Assembly (NCBI GenBank): GCA_028622995.1
Contig: JAJQJQ010000038.1
Location: 744,001-808,000 of the forward strand
DNA from: Panagrolaimus kolymaensis
Lineage: Eukaryota > Nematoda > Chromadorea > Rhabditida > Panagrolaimidae
Length of the DNA stretch: 64,000 bases
Direction: 5' to 3'
The position numbers and the translations under genes were made by a program. Under the pieces are notes generated by a model, which was given only the letters and a program-made list of their open reading frames with translations, made no database searches and had not been told where the DNA came from. Each line of letters opens with the position of its first letter. Position 1 is the first letter of the stretch. Positions 23,601 through 35,200 of this stretch are shown piece by piece.

Positions 23601-24259
23601 GTGGCACAAACAAATTTATTTTGTGGAACAGGTTCACCAATGGCAAATCGTTTCGATATATATATTTTGTTTTTAAACAAAACAATTTTACCCCTGGCAA
23701 GTACGTTCGCAACAAAATAGTTTTTTTTTAAATAAATAGAAACTTCGAATCTTCCTAAATAAATGAGAAAAAAAAGTTTTAAACCTCTGTTCTCAAAGTT
23801 GTTTCACGGCGGTGATCGAGTTTAGGAAATTTTGCTGTAAAAAAATTAAAAAAGTTAAAATAAATATTATTTAATTTTGTTTAAAACTCTTACAATTTTT
23901 TCTTTTTTCTTCAACGCTCGAATCAAAACAACTGGAATAATATGCTCCAAAAGAGCTTTGAAATAATCGAAGCTTTTTCTTAAATTTTTCCAACTCAACC
24001 AATCCTTCTTCTGTCGAATATCGGTTTCCATCGTTTCCCTATAAATTTAAATATTCTAAAGGCTCAAAAAAGGATTAAAACTAACTCTGGCATATGCATT
24101 TCCAGCTTTTAAAGTTTTTGGATAATTATCATTTTTCTCCACTGAACTCTTTAAAAAATATGGCTGCTCTGGAGGATCCACATTTGAATCAAGAATGGAC
24201 CAATCAAAATGTTCAAAATCTATTCCATCTGGAGAGTTGGAAGAAGTTCGGCCAGACAT
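20657..24259 (-). CDS. drsh-1: Drosha-type RNase III
   Basis: Nuclear class II RNase III that cuts pri-miRNA with its partner DGCR8/Pasha. Eleven exons: 24259-24086, 24038-23894, 23834-23785, 23505-23330, 23281-23065, 23011-22733, 22681-22533, 22481-22310, 22261-21498, 21446-20946 and 20894-20657. They give 954 aa in frame. The central domain runs from about residue 100 (zinc-binding type Cys/His residues). The first RNase III domain has NERLEFLGDAVIG and NSFEALMGAIFLD. The second has NQTLEFLGDSVLQ and LLEALIGAIFID. Both keep the catalytic Glu/Asp residues. A dsRNA-binding domain follows (VPRYRIVQKLGP ... SVREAEMDAAAQAL), then an acidic tail. WNDPKSLLQQCCL before the dsRBD is a Drosha hallmark. 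The junction at 21497/21446 was chosen because only the GTTTGT donor keeps the frame and aligns the second domain. The Arg/Pro-rich N-terminus of animal Drosha is almost absent. Confidence 0.93.
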
Positions 24260-25616
24260 TGATAGATTCAATCAAATTAAATAAATGAGGAAAGAAAAAA
24301 AATAGCAAAAGTGGTCAAAATAAATATTCTGGAAAAAACCATTTTGCCAAAAAATAAAATATGTTGAACTTAAATACCAATGACCTTTTTATCTTATAAT
24401 TTTCTTAAAAATGGGACATTTCTTGCAGAAATTGAGAAATAAATAAAATGTCACAATTGTTAAAATAAAAGTGTTTTAAAAATTGCTTCCCATTGATAAA
24501 AGAAATTGAAAAAAAATTATGTTCAAAATCAACTTCAAGCAAGAAAGTATCAAAAAGGCAAACATTCAATAACAATTTTGAATATATTTTTGTACATGCT
24601 TTCTTTGTTTATGGCCTTTCAACCTTTTTTGTTGTTATTTTATGTACTGCTAATTATTTATGTTTTAATTGTGGCATTTTTATGTTATTTTGATTCATAA
24701 AAGTGTCTTTTTTTTTGTTGCATTTTTAGTAAAGAAAATTAACATAAAAAATAAATATTAAACAGAAAAAGGCAGATCTAAAAATTAAGATCACTCTTAG
24801 ATTATTTAAAAATTAATTCAGTCTTTTAACTTGTTTTTGTTTTAAATTCTCTAATGCCAATAAAATTTAAAAATGACTTTCTTTTACTTAAAAAAAAGTT
24901 TTATTTATTATTTATATTCAATGCGAGTATTTATTGGATGCGTTGATGTCAGTTTTCATTAAAATAAGTTAATTTATTTTTAAATAAAATTCAAGCTTGC
25001 AACCAAAAAGGCGCAATGACCAATGCTTTAAACTTTATCGCAACAAAAAAAATATAAAGAAAGAGAATAACTCTAATATAAAAATAAATTTCCTTTTAAA
25101 AAGTGTATGAAAAAGTTATATGTGCTTGTTAACAACAACAACTACCGCGACCATTGTTGGGTACTTGTAACTTACTAATATTTTATTTTTTTTGTACAAC
25201 GCTTATTATTTTAGTTGTTATAACTGTGTGAATTGACAAGAAAAGGAGGAGCTACTGCGCAACAAACATAATAAAAAAATGTTTCATCCTTTTGTTAGAA
25301 GTACTGCTAACAACTACCTGAACCGTCCTTGATTTTTTTTTTTGCGCAACAAGCTTACTTACTTTCTTTCTTCTGGTGTACATTGTTGTTGTTGTAACTA
25401 CTAACAAGCTAGCTAGCCCGGTAGTAGTACTTTATCGTCGTCGTCGTTGTCGTCTACAACACTCACTCGAAATTTTTTTGAACGATTAAAAAAAGGTCAA
25501 AAATACCTTCCAAAAAAATTGCTTTGCTTTTTCAAATCTGCTTCAGCTTTTGCTTCTATTTTTGTGGTGAACGATAATAAACACAACCATCATCATTACT
25601 ACCAAATCCGCCAAAT
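24260..25616. other. Divergent promoter region (Drosha / innexin)
   Basis: No coding signal. It contains GTTGTT/AACAAC runs near 25130 and 25384 in opposite orientation, and a GTC-triplet cluster at 25434-25454. It is probably regulatory for the innexin, but no specific site was identified. Confidence 0.45.
25434..25454. repeat. GTC/GAC triplet cluster
   Basis: A short imperfect run of tcg/gtc triplets about 160 bp upstream of the innexin start, GC-richer than its surroundings. It is one of several such clusters in the window. Confidence 0.7.
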
Positions 25617-28019
25617 ATGAGTGCACACTTGGGTACGATACAAACGGTCAATTCATTGATAGGTCGAGTATTTAAACAACCAAGAGGTGATTTTGTAAGT
25701 TTCATTTTCTTCAGCTTTAAAAAAAATTATCACAATTAATTTATAGGCTGATCGATTAAATTCACTTTATACCGTAGTTGTCCTTTCCATTAGTTCAGGA
25801 TTACTTTTATCTTCACATTATTGGGGCTCACCAATAACATGTTGGACCCCAGCTGAATTTAATGGAATATGGTCATCATTTGTTAATCAGTATTGTTATG
25901 TGCATGGCACATATTTCCATAATATGTCTGATCAAATTGATTTTGATCCACATAGGCGTCAAACTAATGTCATACGATATTATCAATGGGTACATATTTA
26001 TTCAATAAAATATACCTTATTCATTTTTTTATTTTTTCAGGTTCCATATGTCCTTGCTTTACAAGCTTTTCTTTTTTATGTTCCAAGATTTTTTATGCGT
26101 TTGATATGTGCATGGTCTGGTAAGCTAATCTAACAACAGCTACATTATTTTATTTGTTTGCATTTTTACTTCCTAAATAATAAAAATGGAAAAAATGAAA
26201 GAAGCAAAAAAAGAAAAAAATTCTAACAACTTTATATTTTATTGTACTTTTTTCCTTTTCTTTTTTTTCTTCATTTTTTTTTTTGCGATCCAAAACTGGA
26301 CGATGAAAAGCTTCGATATTTTATAAAAATGTGGAAAAAAAAGAAGAAGCTTGTAATGCGAGAAGATCGTCGTCACCTTTCGATTTTTTTTTGAAGCTTA
26401 CAAAAGGCAAAAAGCTTCTTTCTTTTCACAAATAAAGAAACGAGCAAATAAAATAATAAAATAAAAAGGATGAACATTTTTTTAGGATACGACCTTCCAT
26501 CTACGATTCAATATATTGATGATGTGTGGCATCAAATTAAAAGTGCAAATTTTACAAGTATGTCGATGCCTCCTTGAAATTTTTATAAAATCCTAAAAAA
26601 TTATTTCAGACAGAATTCAAAGTTTCGAACAAATTGGAGCCGTTTATATTTGGGATGGGCTTCGATTGTATCGAAGAAAAAATCGTGGCACCATTGGTGC
26701 ATATTATTTGCTTTACACTCTCCTTCAAACAGTAAATGCATGGTTTCAATTTTATGTTTTAAATGCATTAATTGCTTCAAGCATGGAAGGTCAATCTGGT
26801 GTTACCATTGTTTATGATTTAATTAATGGAAATGATTGGCAAGTATGTTTGAGTGTCCAACGATTTTTAACGTTTTATAAATTTTATTTTTATTTTGTCT
26901 TATTTTTTCCTTCAAAAAAAATCAAAACACGCGCTTAATCGCCTTAACTTTTTTTCTTTTAATTTTCTTCTTTCTTTACATTCTTAAATTAAACAGATTA
27001 TAATTAGTCTCTGTCACTCAGTGGTTGCCAACTTTAGACGACCAAAAATAAGATTACATTTGTTTCGTCTTCCGATTACCTCGGTATTTTTTATTTTTTA
27101 TTATTGTTTGTGCTTACCGGAAGTTTTACAAAAAGCAACAAAAAAAAGTTAAGCCAATCGAAGGAGTAAGAAAATAAAAATAAGTTGAGACAAATTGGTG
27201 GTGGCACAAAAGTTGCAAATATACACGCAAAAAAAAGAAGATGAGATTTGCTTTCATAGATGACGACAATAGTTTTCGCATTATTTGTTTACAAAAGCCT
27301 CTGAATGAAACCTTACAACCAACTTGTAAATAACTTGTTGTTGTTCAAGCATCCAAATATTTTTTTTCAAGCATTTTTTTTTCTAACAAAAGAATGGATA
27401 CTTGATGTTTCAATAACTTTTAACCCCAATACATTATTGCTACAAACAAAAAAAAATTTCTGTCTCTCTTGAAAAATCCTTCTTAACCTTTACATATTCG
27501 TATTTATTTTCATGAGATAAGAGCCAATACAACTAAAGAAGAAAGAAAGAAAAAACGTTTCAAATTTTACAGGATACAGGACACTTCCCCCGCATTACAC
27601 ATTGCGATTTTCAACGACGTAAACCCGGTTCAGTTCAATGGGATACTGTATTATGCGTATTAACATTAAATATATATTATGAAAAAATACTTTTATTTTT
27701 ATGGTTTTGGATGTTAGCTGTATCCATTATTAGTACCGCCCATTTCTTTTATTGGATGGTTCAATGTTGCTTCTCTAATGCTTATGTAATCAAATTACTT
27801 CGATCCTTCCTTTTAATTCATAGTAAAACAACATATGTGGATAAATTTTTCAAAATTATTGGCCGAGATGGAATGTTTATCCTTCATCAAATTGCTTTAA
27901 ACATTGGAGATTTACCGGCCAGTTATCTCGCTTTAGCAATGCTTAATATTGTTGAAGATTTAGAAAGACATGGCGAAGATGCTTCATTGATAATTGATAA
28001 AGGACCTAAATCTGTTTAA
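25617..28019 (+). CDS. Innexin gap-junction protein
   Basis: Invertebrate gap-junction channel subunit in the plasma membrane. Exons 25617-25694, 25747-25989, 26041-26119, 26486-26557, 26610-26842 and 27573-28019 join to 383 aa. Four transmembrane segments are seen: M1 (SLYTVVVLSISSGLLLSS), M2 after the innexin signature YYQWVPYVLALQAFLFYVP, M3 (YYLLYTLLQTVNAWFQFYVL) and M4 (ILLFLWFWMLAVSIISTAHF). Extracellular loop cysteines are present in pairs (TCWTP ... QYCYV; THCDF ... TVLCV), as needed for docking. The N-terminus starts MSAHLGTIQTV, typical in length for innexins. The 366- and 730-bp introns are long for this window. Which of the many nematode inx paralogues it matches cannot be said. 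The start is the only ATG giving a standard innexin N-terminus. Confidence 0.92.
26843..27572 (+). other. Long innexin intron
   Basis: 730 bp between the NDWQ exon and the DTGHF exon. It is AT-rich with poly-A/T runs and no coding exon. Confidence 0.5.
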
Positions 28020-28402
28020 TTTTGCATCTTTTGTTTTTTAACCTTTCGCATACTTTTTTTTTATTTCACTGCCACACAATTTTCTTTAGTGCTTCAAAGA
28101 TTTTATTTTGTTTTACACAAAGATTTTTTTAAAATAAAATGTTTATTAAAAAAATTATTACATGTTGAAGTCACAAAAATTTAAATAAATTCTTAAAAGT
28201 GAAAAACTTCAAGAAAACCACATTCAAAGAGTATGGAAAAAGATGAAAGGAACAACCAAAATGGAAAAAATTAAATTTTGTCATAATAACCAAAGTTAAA
28301 GTATCAAAAAATAAAATCATTAACACCAAATGAGTTCATTTTTATTTAATATGTATCTTGGCTGTAAATAATTTGTATGCTTACTGCATATTTATGTGCC
28401 TT

Positions 28403-28688
28403 TTAAAAAAAAAAATAACAGTTTCCTTGATAGCCGCTAGAATCCAACCTTCTTCCATCATTCTTTTCCCCGTTCATTAATCTTTTGGCACCATATTCTC
28501 GTTGCCAATCTGGTGTTACTCTATTTTTTTTAGCAGCAATCATTTCATCTTTCATTTTTTTTTGCTTTAGCATCTCCAATATTTTCCCCCCTTTTATTTT
28601 GTTCTTCGTGTTTATTTCTTGTTCTTTAAAAAATAATAAAATTATTCTCGGGTGTTAGTTGTGAGCTTGGTTCAATCGTTATTGCCAT
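28403..28688 (-). pseudogene. Probable decayed small gene
   Basis: An open stretch of about 84 codons (28654 down to the stop at 28403) reads like real protein. It is Lys-rich (GGKILEMLKQKKMKDEMIAA) followed by TPDWQREYGAKRLMNG and GRRLDSSGYQGN. No start codon lies before an internal Met. In the neighbouring frame an ATG at 28688 opens MAITIEPSSQLTPE, then hits a TAA at 28628. That frame continues NKHEEQNKRGENIGDAKAKK up to a poly-A run at 28555-28563, where a single indel would join it to the downstream frame. No GT donor removes the stop. I read it as a gene broken by a stop and a frameshift. The family is not recognised. A sequencing error or an unusual small gene remains possible. Confidence 0.35.
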
Positions 28689-28990
28689 ATTCAAAGAAGT
28701 TATTGGTGATTAACTTGATTGTTAATTAGGGTTGAATCATTGTTGCAATACGCATAAGAAAGTTTATGTACTCCAGAGTCGTGTCATACAAAGTTTATAT
28801 TTCCACAAATTTCTATGGCCCAACTAGACAGCGAATACAAGCATACTTTTTTCAATCCTAAAAAATTTTTTTTCCATTCTTTTTTCAACTTTGATTCTTC
28901 TTTTGTTAGCCGTTTTTCGACATTTTTATCGCGCTATTATTTTTTACTTTTATAATTTCCATCTTTTAGTTTACTAATCAATCGCTCATT

Positions 28991-30056
28991 ATGTCATCTA
29001 ATCAACTATCTGCTGGTAATATCGCTGTAAGTTATTGTTCATTTTGTTCATATTAATCTTTGGCTACACATTTTTATAATTATTTTTTAGGCTAAGCAAG
29101 AATCTTCGACTCCAACATCTGAAATTATTTTAAAAGCTAATGCTCTCAAAGAAGAAGGAAACAAATGTATGCAGGCCTCCAAGTTTAACGAAGCCATCGA
29201 AAAATATACTCAAGCTATTGCATTGGATCCTGCTCCTGTTCTCTTTTCTGTTCGTGCTGGTATTTATTGCGTTCTTAAACAATATGACAATGCCATCAAT
29301 GTAAGACTATTCTTTTTATAATAATATAACCTTGTATATTTGTTTTTTAGGATTGTCGTACTGCTATTCAACTTGATCCGAAATGTGCTGATGCTTATTG
29401 TGTACTTGGGTTTGTGTGTGTTAGCTTAAAGGGTTATAAAGAAGCAATTGAAGCTTACAAGAAAGCTCTTGAAATTGAGCCTGAAAATGAACTCACTCAA
29501 AATTGTCTTGCTCTTGCTGAAGAAAATCTTAAAGCTGTATGTTTATATTATTTTGGTTCATTTGCTTTTTATTTCTCTCACTTTTTTAGGAAGAATCTCC
29601 AACTCCAACATCAGAAGATATTACAAAAGCTAATGCTCTCAAGGAACAAGGAAATGAATGCATGAAAACCTGCAAGTTCAATGAAGCGATCGAAAAATAT
29701 ACTCAAGCCATTGCATTGAATCGGGATCCTGTCTATTACTATAATCGTGCAAATGCTCATTTCCATCTTCAACAATATTGTCATGCTATGAATGTGGGTA
29801 TATTTTTCGCATTATTTTTTCCTTAAAGTACACAATATTTATGTTTTAGGATGGTAATAATGCTATTTCTCTTGATGACAATTATGCTAAAGCTCATAAT
29901 CTAATGGGATCCGTTTTTTCATCTTTTGGTAATTATCTTTATGCTGCTAAATATTACAAAAATGCGCTTGAATTAGATCCCACCAATGAAAATTACAAAG
30001 ATGATTTTGTTCTTGCTTTGGGTAAAACTGTTGCAGATTTTAAAAAAGGTTTATGA
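28991..30056 (+). CDS. TPR protein made of two duplicated SGT-like halves
   Basis: Tetratricopeptide-repeat protein, probably a cytosolic co-chaperone-type scaffold. Exons 28991-29026, 29091-29300, 29351-29536, 29590-29793 and 29850-30056 join, all phase 0, to about 280 aa. Two TPR blocks each begin with the nearly identical segments PTSE-xI-xxKANALKExGN and KFNEAIEKYTQAIAL, and end in a second and third TPR (AYKKALEIEPEN; KYYKNALELDPTN). The TPRs resemble those of SGT/SGTA and Hsp-organising proteins, but the SGT dimerisation and Gln-rich ends are missing. The stop could be the TGA at 30054-30056. Alternatively, splicing at 30050 to 30090 would replace the last residue and end at 30109 (LYGFG tail). 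No membrane segment or signal peptide. Confidence 0.8.
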
Positions 30057-30109
30057 TTCTTTAAAATAAATGGTGACATCAATTTTTAGGTCTTTATGGT
30101 TTCGGATAA

Positions 30110-31283
30110 AAATCGCACAAAGCAGTTTTTTTGTTTTTTGTTGAGAAAACAAAAGTTGGTGTAAAATTTTTCTTCTTTCGAAATATTGCATAAACTACAA
30201 CATATATTTTTTTCGTGATTATTAGTCATTTTTGAATTTGTGTTAAAATTATTCATGGACTCAAAACACGATTTATTGTTACTCCAATAAACAATGATTT
30301 GGTGTTCCAATAATTTGAACAAAATTAATGGGATTGCAAGAAAGAAATAAAAAATCTGGGACAATGGGACTATTGTTCTTTGACATTCATTTTTACAAAC
30401 TCTAATTTTACCTAAAAATAAATAATACAAAGTTCGTAGTTCATGACTATTTTTTTTGTTAATTTTAATTCGAATGTTTACCGGAAACAATAAAGAATGT
30501 ATGTATGTATTTATTTTGGATGGAAAAATGCACTCTCAATACACACTATTATAATTTTTGATGACCTACAAAATATGATCAGACAGAGAAAAAAATGTGT
30601 AAAAGTTCAAAAAATAAATATTGATAAAAACATAAAACTACCAATAAAAAAATTTTTGTTGGTTGTTTTCCTTTTTTACTAATCATGATTTTTAATTAAT
30701 TGATTAATGATTTTTGATTTTATGCTAACTGAAAAACATTTACCCAAAAAAATAACACATCTTTAGTAATCAACGAAAAAAAGAAGATAAAGAAAGTCAA
30801 GCCTAAAATGCAACAAATAAAGTTTTTTGTGTAAAGTTTTTTTTGAAAAATGCAAAGTAATAAAATAAAAATAATTAGAATAATGATGATTAATCAACCG
30901 TCAAATTGCATTTATCATTTCATTTTTAAAATTAGCATAAAAATAATAAAAAGAAAATAATTCTCCGTTGTGTGAAAGTTTTTACCTTTTCAGCATAAAA
31001 CTTCTTCTTTCATTAAGTTTGGAGAAGTTCAAAAATACCTGTTATTTACTTTGCATCTGGATAAATAGGTGGACACCATAATAATTTTTTAATACTCAAG
31101 TTTTTTGAAATTTATTTTGGTTTTATATTTGAGACATTACTGTAATCAAACTGCTTTTCACAGACTCTGGTAAAAATAAAAAATTATGAAATACTTTATT
31201 GATTAAAGAAATTTGATTTCATAATAAATATGTATTTCGCAACGAAAACATTCCATCTTGCATAATCGATAAAGAAATTTCTC
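30110..31283. other. Intergenic region
   Basis: AT-rich, with no supported gene. A 134-codon open frame on the minus strand (30086-30490) has no recognisable domain or supporting splice structure. The MITE lies just beyond at 31284-31383. Confidence 0.4.
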
Positions 31284-31383
31284 GTAGGGTGCAGAGCTGT
31301 CGATTTTTTGATTTTCGATTCGATCCGGTGCACCGAAAATCGAATCGAAGAAATTTCCGTGCACCGACAGCTCTGGTAGGGTG
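31284..31383. mobile_element. hAT-type MITE with 8-bp target-site duplication
   Basis: The element body is 31292-31375 (84 bp). It is bounded by perfect 11-bp terminal inverted repeats, CAGAGCTGTCG and CGACAGCTCTG. It is flanked by identical 8-bp direct repeats GTAGGGTG (31284-31291 and 31376-31383). The interior has a second inverted repeat (ttttcgattcgat / atcgaatcgaaaa) and two copies of the motif gtgcaccg, so the whole element can fold into a hairpin. An 8-bp duplication and CAG...CTG ends are features of hAT superfamily transposons. It codes for nothing and would depend on a transposase elsewhere. Confidence 0.82.
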
Positions 31384-32230
31384 CAATAAAAAATCGATTA
31401 TTAGCTCTCTTTTTCATGATGAAGGAATTTAGTACAAAAAATATTAATTATTTTGGGTCTTAGGTTATTATTAATCTCCTTTTTATTAACTCAATTTAAT
31501 TATTTGTTATCCATAGGAATCCTAAAAATTTTTGAAACTCTTTTTCTCGGCTTTTTTTTAGGATTTTATGAGGGCAGCTAAATCTTAACTAAAATGTATT
31601 TTATTGAAATTTTTTCGTGATAATAAAGTTTTGTAATTTTAGGCATTAAAAAATTATCCCAAGTTTTAACTTATTAAATTAGTCATTTACTTGAGTTTCA
31701 TAATAAGAAACATTTATTCAGGAAAAGTTTTTTTCTGCAAAGCTCGGTCAATTAAGAGTAGCAAACAAACCTTCATAAAGTTACTGTAAATTTCAAATCA
31801 TTTTTTGTAGTAATTTTCAATAGTATTTTTATTTTATCTGTTTTATTTTGTTTTTAAAACATCAAGATCGCGTTTCGCTTCTCGAGTCAACAACCCTTGC
31901 AGGTTTGATTTTCTAAAAAGGGTCATTGCTAATCTCACCGCGAATCCCTGAACGTTCTTAGAGCAGACAAATAATAGCTGAATGCATTGACCGCGCATTT
32001 TTTGGTTTGAGAAGCCAGTTTATAATTTTAGCAAATCGCAATTGATTTTAATAATTTTGAATCATTTTTTGAATTAAAAATAATTGATTTTTCGAACTTT
32101 AGGCAATTTCTTCATTTTTTTAGTTATTCCTTTTCAATCATTGATAATTCAAAGCATTTTACGAACGCCATAACTCAACTTGAAAGTTGAATTTTTGGTT
32201 AGTTTTCTGATTTCTGAATTTTAATGAAAT
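31384..32230. other. Intergenic region upstream of the TIF1-like gene
   Basis: AT-rich, with a slightly GC-richer stretch at about 31865-32000 that has no coding frame. I could not fold it into a tRNA or a known small RNA. It is probably the promoter region of the gene starting at 32231. Confidence 0.4.
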
Positions 32231-35200
32231 ATGGCGGAAATAAATAATGACCAACCTTCTGCCTCATCATCTTCGATACCCGCAAGAATTAATCCACCTT
32301 CAGCACCCAAACCTTCAGTATGTCACTTTTTACCATTCTTGTTATCATTCAAATTTTTTGTTTTTTAGAAGGCTTCTTCGGGGGAAAATAACATTTTTGA
32401 TACTTGTTACCAATGTCGAAGAAAACAAATTAGCAAGCCCTCATTGTATCTTTTACCATGCATGCATTCAGCTTGCAAAGATTGTTTGAGTATGTTATTT
32501 GGAGTTTAAACTTTTTATAAATTTTTAATATTCATTTTTCAATTTAGCTTTAAAAGGAACTAATACGGATGATTTCTTTTGCAAATGTCAGCGATCAATA
32601 CCGCGGAAAAGTATTATCCTCGTAAATCGATTAATTTGTAAAAAAGGGTAAATATTTTCTTATATTCTAAAAACTTTTTGATGTTAATAGTTCGCAGAAA
32701 TTTAAAGCTATTTTTATTGAAATATTTTTAAACTTAAAATTATGTTTCAGACGATGTCAACAAAATATAGTTTGCAAAAATGATATTCGATTCCATTGCA
32801 ATTTGTGTGATTTAAATATTTGTGATGAATGTTCTCGTAGTCATGAAGGCCATCAAATGGCTGCCCCACGGCTAACTCCAAGTTGTTCAACCCATCCAAA
32901 AATGCCTGCAAAATATATTTGTGGCTGTGGAAAAGTAAATCTTTTAAACTCTTAAAATTTTGATTGCAAATTTAAACATTTTTTTAGCAAGTCTGTCATG
33001 CTTGTGCAACAGGATATATGAAAGAGCATATAAAACATCAAAAACAAACAGGACTTCCGCCTGCTCGGGTGATTGATTCTTGTGAGAGGTTTAATAAAGG
33101 AATATGCACTTTACAAAATTCTACACGAGTCACGTAAGTTTTTAACTTTAAATCTTCCTTCAATTATTCCAATTTTTACTTTTTATTGCAGATTTGAAAT
33201 TTTTGCTAATGAAAGAAATAATCTTAAAAAACATTTTCATAATATGCGAGTGGATTTAGCGAAGAAAACCATGGAAGTTGTAAATGCAACATTGAGAAAA
33301 ATGAATGATTGCGTTTTAGCAATGGAAATGTTTGAACATAGTTATTTACAAAAATTTGAAGAAAGTGAAAGGGAACATCGAAGCAAGCAACAAACTATGG
33401 TAAATTTTAAGAGGCTATGTTCCAATACCGCTGATAATAATCCATTGAATGAATTTTTACCTTTCATCACGGATGTTTCAAGTCAAATATCAAGTGATGT
33501 ATCAAATTTTACAAATAAAATTGTTGAAGCCATTAAAGCATATTCCCATCCACCTGAATTTACATTTGATACCAAAACAACTTTGGATGCCATAAATGCA
33601 TCAGCTAGATTTAGATTTCAAGGCCAATTAGTTACTCCTCCTCCAAGAACAGATGCATCAGAAAATTTGATTAATATTCCCATTGAAAAACTTGCAGCTG
33701 TAAGTTTTATACATATTTTTAAAATTTTTTTTAAGATTCGGTGATTTTTAGCATCCAATGGTTGCATTATCTGCCGGTAGAAAGCATGGAGAAAAACGAA
33801 AACCTGGTCCACTATTAGATGCAATGGCAGCTAAAAAGGCCCGAGAAAATGATACCAGCAGTGGTGGTTCTCGGCCATATGAATTTGCTGGAACTACTAT
33901 CAATCGAAAGACAGTTCCAGTGGCTCCAGTTACTAGACCAATAATGCCCCAACCAAATGTGAATCTACGATTTTTTTCAAAACCTCCATCTTCTCAAAAT
34001 GAACCTCAACCACAGCAACAACAACCACAACAAAGATGGCCAATGCCATATGATGGAATAAAATATGGACCAAGAGAAAATCCTAAAGTTCCATCAAATA
34101 TTCGAACTCCACCTGTTACACGAATGAACACTCCAGCTTTTAACTCTGGGCCCATGTCCCGAGGTGGATTTACAATGACAAGAGGTGGAGTTCCTACTAC
34201 CATGGCTAATAACATAATGGTTCCAAGGATGCCACATTCAATAATGCAAAATAATCAAATGCAACAACAACCGCCCCTACCGCCACCACACCATCAACAA
34301 CAAATGCATTCCAATCCAATGTATATGCAACAACAACACCAACAACAATATACTAATCATAATATACGTCCAATGTTTCGACCTCAAGGAAATGGTCAGC
34401 AACAACAACACCAGCCAGGAAGTGGTGGAATGATGTCAAATGGAATAATGGGCGGTGGTGGAAATGGTATGTCTGCTGCTGGTATGCAACATCATCAACA
34501 ACAGCAACAACAACCACAACAATCATTCAATAAAGCTTCCGTTACAGCCACAATTAAGCAAGGTCCACCAACTGTAAGTCAAAAAACCAAAAAAAGAAGC
34601 TTTTAAAAAGTAAAATAAAAAATAATTTTAGATGCAAAAAGCTTTAATGGATATAATAAAACAAACTGATAATGGAATGAAACAACAAAATCATTCAAAT
34701 TCATCTTCAAGGTCTTTTGCTCCAAGCATTCCAGATAATACTCGAGTTATTACTCCTGTTTCCAACAATGCTGCTACTTCTTCAGCGAATACTTCTTCAA
34801 ATTCACCAAATCAAACTTCTTCCTCTTCGTCAGCAGCTAATCCTCCAATAAAATTAACACTTCGTCGAAATCCTCTTGGAGCTTCGATGTCATCAGATAG
34901 CCCCGAAAAAGATACAAATAGATTTCCTCCACCCAAAATAGACGATTGGGAAGATTATTGTTTTGTTTGTAATCAAGGTTGTGATGAAATAAGTGGAGAT
35001 TTAGTTTGTTGTGAAACTTGTCCCAAAGTTTATCACAATGTCTGCCATATTCCTTTTATTAACGGAGATGTCAAAGATTTACCGTAAGCTTTACTTTTTA
35101 GATTTTGGATTCTAAATAATGGTCAAATTTTTCAGTGATGATTGGAGATGTACCCGTTGCAAGAATGTCCCTCCACTAAATGAATTATCCGATAAATTTA

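Noticed and set aside
28660..28690. tRNA-like GGTTCAA box
   Set aside because: No matching A box, stems or anticodon arm around it; it falls in the decayed-gene region.
30086..30490. 134-codon open frame on the minus strand overlapping the TPR gene end
   Set aside because: No recognisable motif, no exon structure, and AT-rich codons match background; kept only as intergenic.
31865..32000. GC-richer patch that might be a structured RNA
   Set aside because: Could not be folded by eye into tRNA, U RNA or spliced-leader RNA; no Sm-like site with flanking stem was evident.
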